A DNA stretch of 64,000 bases from Enterobacter soli ATCC BAA-2102 (GTDB lineage: Bacteria > Pseudomonadota > Gammaproteobacteria > Enterobacterales > Enterobacteriaceae): assembly GCF_001654845.1 (NCBI RefSeq), contig NZ_LXES01000048.1:94298-158297 (forward strand), read 5' to 3'. The position numbers and the translations under genes were made by a program. Below the pieces are notes generated by a model. That model had not been told where the DNA came from and did no database searches. It was given only the letters and a program-made list of their open reading frames with translations. Positions 60,440-64,000 of the stretch are shown in pieces (position 1 is the first letter of the stretch; each line of letters opens with the position of its first letter).

Positions 60440-61195
60440 TTACGGCGCGGCTGTCACGGTAACAGCACAGGTGTCGGTGAAATCACCGTCAGCAGTGGTA
60501 GCCGTAATAGTCGCGGTTCCTGCGGCGACGGCCGTTACCAGGCCGGTTGAACTGACGGTGGCAATAGATGGCGCCGAAGTCGTCCACGTGATCGCCTTGT
60601 TAGTCGCATCGGTTGGCTGAACTGCGCCGCTAAGTTGCTGGGTTGCGCCAACGACCAGAGATGCAGTTGCAGGGGTAACATCAACGCCAGTGGCCGCGAT
60701 GGAGTCAGCGACTTCAAATACAACGGTGTCAGCGTCGTAGACCTTCCACTCTCCAGAGAAGGTGGAAATATCGTTGGTACCAAAATCACCAGACCATGAG
60801 GTGGTGTTCATGTAGCCCTGGATATAAGTGCCCGCGTTCTCACCCGCAAAGTCGAAACGCACCCACAGGTTAGGCTGACGGCCTGCCTGGACTTCATCAA
60901 AGATGTACTTCGACAGACGCCACGCGCCGATCTCGTTATCTTTGTCAGACTTACGAAACTCCCCTTCACCGGAGATCGTCAGATCCATGTTGTTGACCAG
61001 GTTCTCCACCAGCCCTTTAGCATCATCTGCCTCGGAGTTGATGGTGTTCATCGAATAGTCGATGCCCTTGGTCGTCATAGCGCCGAGACGCTTCCACTCA
61101 GAAAGCGCTGGCACTGCGTCGGGGCAGCCAAAGGCCATGCGTAGCACAGCTACTTTCCCGATCAGCTTGCCAAAATCATTAGCACAGCCTTGCAT
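60440..61195 (-). CDS. Major tail tube protein with C-terminal Ig-like (Big_2) domain
   Basis: A 251-residue tube protein. Residues 1-165 are the tube domain (SEWKRLGAMTTKGIDYSMNT, STFSGEWKVYDADTVVF) and residues about 172-248 a bacterial Ig-like domain (VDVTPATASLVVGATQQLSG; ITWTTSAPSIATVSSTGLV; GTATITATTADG), which decorates the outside of the tail, as in lambda gpV. Such domains may help adhesion. Confidence 0.9.
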   Translation of the reverse strand: MQGCANDFGKLIGKVAVLRMAFGCPDAVPALSEWKRLGAMTTKGIDYSMNTINSEADDAKGLVENLVNNMDLTISGEGEFRKSDKDNEIGAWRLSKYIFDEVQAGRQPNLWVRFDFAGENAGTYIQGYMNTTSWSGDFGTNDISTFSGEWKVYDADTVVFEVADSIAATGVDVTPATASLVVGATQQLSGAVQPTDATNKAITWTTSAPSIATVSSTGLVTAVAAGTATITATTADGDFTDTCAVTVTAAP

Positions 61196-61209
61196 GTGTA
61201 CCTCTCAAA

Positions 61210-61236
61210 TAAAAAAGGCCGCCGAATGGCAGCCTG
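61210..61236 (-). terminator. Terminator upstream of the tail tube gene
   Basis: AGGCTGCC / GGCGGCCT (one G-T pair) hairpin with a six-T tail on the minus strand, between the tail terminator-like and tail tube genes. Confidence 0.65.
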
Positions 61237-61254
61237 ATGGGTTGGTGATGGGGG

Positions 61255-61638
61255 TTATTCGCCGTAAACGCACATGAACTGGAGTCTGAAGACCAGGCGG
61301 CCCTCTTCGGTCAGGATAGGAGCAGGCATGTTGCCGAGGTTTTGAATCAGGCCAAGGCACTCATCAGTAATGTCGTTCAGTTCGACATGATTGATGATTT
61401 CCTGAGCTTTATCTGCGGCAGCGCGGCGCTTGTCCTTGGCGGAGATGACATCCACCAGCACGTAGTGGTCAGATCCGAGGTCATTTCTGATGTCGGTACC
61501 GCCGTTAGGCCGGAACACGATGAATGCGTCGGTTAACTTCTTTGTATCTTCCCACGCCAGCAACTGAACGATGAAGCCAGTGGTAAGCCCGGCATCAACG
61601 AAGTAGTTACGCACGCGCTCATACATGGCTGGCGTCAT
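61255..61638 (-). CDS. Tail terminator-like protein (lambda U-like position)
   Basis: A 127-residue protein that overlaps the gp10-like gene by 4 bases. Position and size fit the tail terminator ring protein that ends tail polymerisation. Contains WEDTKKLTDAFIVFRPNGGTDIRNDLGSDH. Assignment rests on position. Confidence 0.7.
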   Translation of the reverse strand: MTPAMYERVRNYFVDAGLTTGFIVQLLAWEDTKKLTDAFIVFRPNGGTDIRNDLGSDHYVLVDVISAKDKRRAAADKAQEIINHVELNDITDECLGLIQNLGNMPAPILTEEGRLVFRLQFMCVYGE

Positions 61639-62003
61639 ACTGAAAGCTCCTTGCGCATTACGGCATCAATCTGGCGGCGGGTGTCTTCAAAGCCTTTGGT
61701 GAGGAACTCTTTCTGCGCGGTGGCGCGGCGGAAGGTTTGAGGAACGTTCGGATCGTGAACGAAAACAGCGTAGTTAGCCGTATATCCCACACGACCAGTC
61801 AGACGAACGCCGTTATTTATCAACTCCCGATACTGGCTATTCAACAGTGTTGAGGTGTCGATCGGCGTATAAAGCGCGGCCTGCGAGCTGCCAATTATCA
61901 TTGCTGACTGAAGCGCCCGGACAACCTTGCGCCCTTTCACGTCGTTAATGATGCGGTTGAGTCCGGCTTTCGACTGCCTAACGCCACGCACTTTGATGCC
62001 CAT
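61635..62003 (-). CDS. HK97 gp10-like head-tail connector
   Basis: A 122-residue protein beginning MGIKVRGVRQSKAGL, the start being chosen for TGGAGAAA ahead of it. Contains SSQAALYTPIDTSTLLNSQYRE and TGRVGYTANYAVFVHD, the gp10-like tail-completion fold. Confidence 0.85.
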   Translation of the reverse strand: MGIKVRGVRQSKAGLNRIINDVKGRKVVRALQSAMIIGSSQAALYTPIDTSTLLNSQYRELINNGVRLTGRVGYTANYAVFVHDPNVPQTFRRATAQKEFLTKGFEDTRRQIDAVMRKELSV

Positions 62004-62017
62004 GGCTTTCTCCAGGC

Positions 62018-62045
62018 AATAAAAAACCCCGCCTGAGCGAGGTCT
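62018..62045 (-). terminator. Terminator after the small membrane protein gene
   Basis: CCTCGC / GCGGGG-type imperfect hairpin with a T-run on the minus strand, about 20 bases after the stop at 62066. Confidence 0.55.
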
Positions 62046-62065
62046 GGTGTCATTTAAAAGGTGAA

Positions 62066-62353
62066 TCAAAAAGGGAGCATTGCGCGAATTTCAGTGTACC
62101 AATGGTTAACCACGGGGATGTCCTCTAGTAGCCAGAAACCTAAAACAATCATCGCCATGCCCATTACCATGTGAAAGATAATGCTGAACCAGAACTCAAT
62201 AGGCTTTTCATCCACGTGAATGTACTCTTTTCGGAGCGTTCCTTTGAATGTTTTGGTATAAACACCCCTACGACAGTAGACAAACGATTGGACAAGGGCG
62301 ATTGGACCAACCAAAAATATCGCGCAAACCGTGAACCAATATTGAAATCCCAT
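62066..62353 (-). CDS. Small prophage membrane protein (moron)
   Basis: A 95-residue protein with two membrane helices (FTVCAIFLVGPIALVQSFVY; FSIIFHMVMGMAMIVLGFWLL) separated by a basic loop. It is inserted among head-tail genes and has its own terminator, so it is probably separately expressed. Function unknown. Confidence 0.65.
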   Translation of the reverse strand: MGFQYWFTVCAIFLVGPIALVQSFVYCRRGVYTKTFKGTLRKEYIHVDEKPIEFWFSIIFHMVMGMAMIVLGFWLLEDIPVVNHWYTEIRAMLPF

Positions 62354-62400
62354 TACCTTTCAATCCACATAATTTTTTACCCTATTATTGCACAGGTTTA

Positions 62401-62748
62401 TCAGATTCCAGTAAGGATGGCGTAATCATCCGCCACTCGCTCGAACGTGTCGCCGTAGCGGATAACCTGACGCACCTCATCGGCACCGGCCACAACCGGA
62501 TCTGGCTCTGTCGACGAGCCAATCAGCAGGTAATCACCAGTGGCCGCCAGCGCGAACTCCGTCCAGACGGTGTTCTTCACGACGATTTCTGCACCCAGGC
62601 TGGCTAACTTCTTGCTGAGGCCGCCCTCGTAATCGCAGAGGATTTGCTCAGGTTCGGTATATCCCAGCGGATCGCCAGTTTCATCCTTACCAAGGCTGCG
62701 CCAGATGGTCGCCGTGGCGGTACATGACCAGTTCGCTACGCTAGACAT
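62401..62748 (-). CDS. Head-tail joining protein
   Basis: A 115-residue structural protein (MSSVANWSCTATATIWRS; VVAGADEVRQVIRYGDTF) in the connector module. It overlaps the upstream gene by 8 bases. Assigned by position. Confidence 0.7.
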   Translation of the reverse strand: MSSVANWSCTATATIWRSLGKDETGDPLGYTEPEQILCDYEGGLSKKLASLGAEIVVKNTVWTEFALAATGDYLLIGSSTEPDPVVAGADEVRQVIRYGDTFERVADDYAILTGI

Positions 62749-63076
62749 CGCTCACTCCTCTAAGCTCTGGTAGCGGCACCGTCATGCCTGCCATGCTATG
62801 CGTACAGTCATTCAGATATTGAATCTTCCCGTCCGTCACAAATGAATGGCAGGTAAACGGCTTATCTTTCGTGGCGTCGTTAAACTCCTCGGGTTCATCG
62901 CTTGGCATGAATCCAGTCACTAAAACGCTGGGGGTAAGCGTTGGTTTATCCACGCTTCCATTCCATCCCCATCGCGGACCATCGCCATTGCCAACCTGCA
63001 CCACATGGCGACTACCGCACCCTGGGCACATGAACGACAAACGGTTATCGCTCGCCTTCTTCACTCGCTCTGTCAT
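62741..63076 (-). CDS. DUF6527-like zinc-finger phage protein
   Basis: A 111-residue protein starting MTERVKKASDN, preceded by GAGGTGG. Seen: CPGCGSRH zinc-binding-like motif and GWNGSVDKPTLTPSVL, typical of a widespread phage protein family of unknown function sometimes misnamed ammonia monooxygenase. Its start overlaps the stop of a short gene (ATGA). Confidence 0.8.
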   Translation of the reverse strand: MTERVKKASDNRLSFMCPGCGSRHVVQVGNGDGPRWGWNGSVDKPTLTPSVLVTGFMPSDEPEEFNDATKDKPFTCHSFVTDGKIQYLNDCTHSMAGMTVPLPELRGVSDV

Positions 63077-63243
63077 TCTTTCCACCTCAGCACCTTCGCG
63101 CCAGTCGCCCGGATGCGCGGGCAATTGATGAACCACTCGCCGTCCGTTTTCACGTAGCCGGTAGTCTCCCGCCCGGTGTCGGTCATCACCCAGACTCGTT
63201 CCAGTGGTTTAGGCAAGCCATCTGTCACTGATTTGTACGTCAT
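63073..63243 (-). CDS. Short phage protein
   Basis: A 56-codon gene beginning MTYKSVTDGLPKPLERVWVM and ending VLRWKE. Start and stop overlap both neighbours by 4 bases (ATGA), strong evidence of coupled translation. It has the GL-P-x-L-x-x-VWVMTDTG pattern of small DUF551-like phage proteins. Confidence 0.75.
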   Translation of the reverse strand: MTYKSVTDGLPKPLERVWVMTDTGRETTGYVKTDGEWFINCPRIRATGAKVLRWKE

Positions 63244-63524
63244 TGCTCAGCACCCACGACGGTGAAGCCAGTAAGCTGGTTAGCATCGTCATACACAGCA
63301 GCTGCGCGGCCAGTTCCTGGTTTAGCCATGGCATTCACGAACCCGACCACACCCATGGTGATGATGCCATCGCGAGACTGAGAGTAGACAAATGGGATGT
63401 CACTACCGAGAAATGCGTCGTTGCAGACCACCCGGTGATTGACCAGGTCAGCCGCCGCCGCAGGGTCTATCGCGAATAACTGGTTCAGTAGCTCGGCAAT
63501 TTGTTTTGCTTCAAGCATCAGCAA
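63240..63524 (-). CDS. Small phage protein of the head-tail region
   Basis: A 94-residue protein (LNQLFAIDPAAAADLVNHRV; DIPFVYSQSRDGIITMGVVGF), overlapping the connector gene upstream by 7 bases. Function unknown. Confidence 0.75.
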   Translation of the reverse strand: MLMLEAKQIAELLNQLFAIDPAAAADLVNHRVVCNDAFLGSDIPFVYSQSRDGIITMGVVGFVNAMAKPGTGRAAAVYDDANQLTGFTVVGAEQ

Positions 63525-63898
63525 CCTCCTACCACCATGAATAGGCCCACACTGTTACCTACGCTAATCGGCAACTCACTGGTGCACCCGCTGGTATCAA
63601 GCCGGGCCAACGAGTCGCGCAGCCAGGTGATGCTGTCAGCATCGTAATCGAACGAACGGGACGCGCCGGACGGCGCACCCTGCGATTTGATTCGGCGAGC
63701 CCCGGACGACGTGGCCATCAACGCTGCGGCGTACATCATGATCAGCTTTGCGGTGCAGTCGTCATACCCCGCGCCATCGAGGCACGGAATAATCTTGTTT
63801 ACCGCGCAGAGGATCGGATCCAGCAACGCGCCCGGGATGGAATATCCCAATTCACCGAGATACTGTTGCACATCTGCCGCTGTGATTGGGTCAGCCAT
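63518..63898 (-). CDS. Head-tail connector protein (DUF7370-like)
   Basis: A 126-residue protein starting MADPITAADVQQYLGELGYSI, with ARRIKSQGAPSGASRSFDYD, the pattern of lambda-like head-tail connector/adaptor proteins. ATG lies 2 bases after the stop of the next upstream gene. Confidence 0.8.
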   Translation of the reverse strand: MADPITAADVQQYLGELGYSIPGALLDPILCAVNKIIPCLDGAGYDDCTAKLIMMYAAALMATSSGARRIKSQGAPSGASRSFDYDADSITWLRDSLARLDTSGCTSELPISVGNSVGLFMVVGGC

Positions 63899-63900
63899 GG

Positions 63901-64000
63901 TTATTTCGCCTTTTTCGATTTAGCGGAGGTGTCTGCCTGCTCTGCCTGCTCTGCCTGCTCTGCCTGCTCTGCCTGCTCTGCCTGCTCTGCCTGCTCTGCC
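63901..64000 (-). CDS. C-terminal end of a phage protein with Ala-Glu-Gln repeats (partial)
   Basis: On the minus strand the frame entering from the right edge reads repeated A-E-Q triplets and ends A-D-T-S-A-K-S-K-K-A-K before TAA at 63901. The rest of the gene lies outside. By position it may be a head or head-tail protein with a flexible, lysine-ended tail. Confidence 0.75.
   Translation of the reverse strand, partial: AEQAEQAEQAEQAEQAEQAEQADTSAKSKKAK
63932..64000. repeat. 9-bp tandem repeat (VNTR) TCTGCCTGC, at least 7.7 copies
   Basis: Perfect 9-bp units from 63932 to the window edge, all in frame, so copy-number changes would alter the protein by three residues (Ala-Glu-Gln) each without frameshift. 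Confidence 0.95.

Overview
This window looks like chromosome of an enteric bacterium close to Enterobacter (inferred from gene order and protein similarity to Escherichia/Enterobacter; no database search was possible). A conserved flagellar and DNA-repair backbone is flanked by two partial prophages and interrupted by surface-modification islands.

Layout: (1) 1-14,038: right part of a P2-like prophage. It has terminase and portal (plus strand), a cargo pair (PIN-like protein plus ImmA/IrrE-type metallopeptidase) in the position where P2 carries tin/old, the rolling-circle gene A homologue, a PAPS-reductase-like enzyme and a Dam-like methylase, small early genes with Cox- and Arc-like regulators, a repressor, a predicted membrane-anchored partner sharing a peptide motif with the repressor, a BRCT/WYL-like protein and the integrase. 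The prophage abuts the 3' end of leuZ, the likely attachment site. (2) 14,038-24,060: backbone leuZ-cysT-glyW, pgsA, uvrC, uvrY, yecF, sdiA, the cystine/D-cysteine genes tcyN-tcyL-dcyD-tcyJ, and fliZ-fliA. (3) 24,296-33,697: a seven-gene island between fliA and fliC with a soluble alkaline-phosphatase-superfamily enzyme, a TagD-like cytidylyltransferase, a VioA-like aminotransferase, a 1143-residue methyltransferase/TPR/OGT-like protein, an ATP-grasp/HAD fusion, a divergent DegT-like protein and a WbqC-like protein. Its position and content indicate flagellin glycan synthesis and transfer. (4) 33,897-39,338: fliC (short flagellin), fliD, fliS, fliT, amyA, yedD. (5) 39,526-47,076: envelope glycan modification: gtrA, gtrB, a GtrII-like glucosyltransferase, a large PTPS-related membrane protein, an acyltransferase and a broken second acyltransferase, followed by about 1 kb of decayed DNA. 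(6) 48,152-64,000: end of a lambda-like siphovirus prophage. An SOS-controlled two-gene operon with a UmuD-like protein lacking the catalytic serine segment is followed by an O-antigen-type acyltransferase (OafA-like), a tailspike and a complete minus-strand tail module running up to head-tail connector genes.

How the parts work together: FliA drives fliC (clear sigma-28 promoter), and the island beside it probably makes and attaches a sugar, possibly phosphoglycerylated, to flagellin. The gtr locus, the free-standing acyltransferase and the phage OafA probably alter the O-antigen, which may also be the receptor of the tailspike. Both prophages carry non-structural cargo at predictable positions. 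The most interesting candidates are the PIN/ImmA pair, the motif-sharing repressor/membrane protein pair, the flagellin island with its cytosolic phosphotransferase-like enzyme, and the serine-less UmuD homologue.
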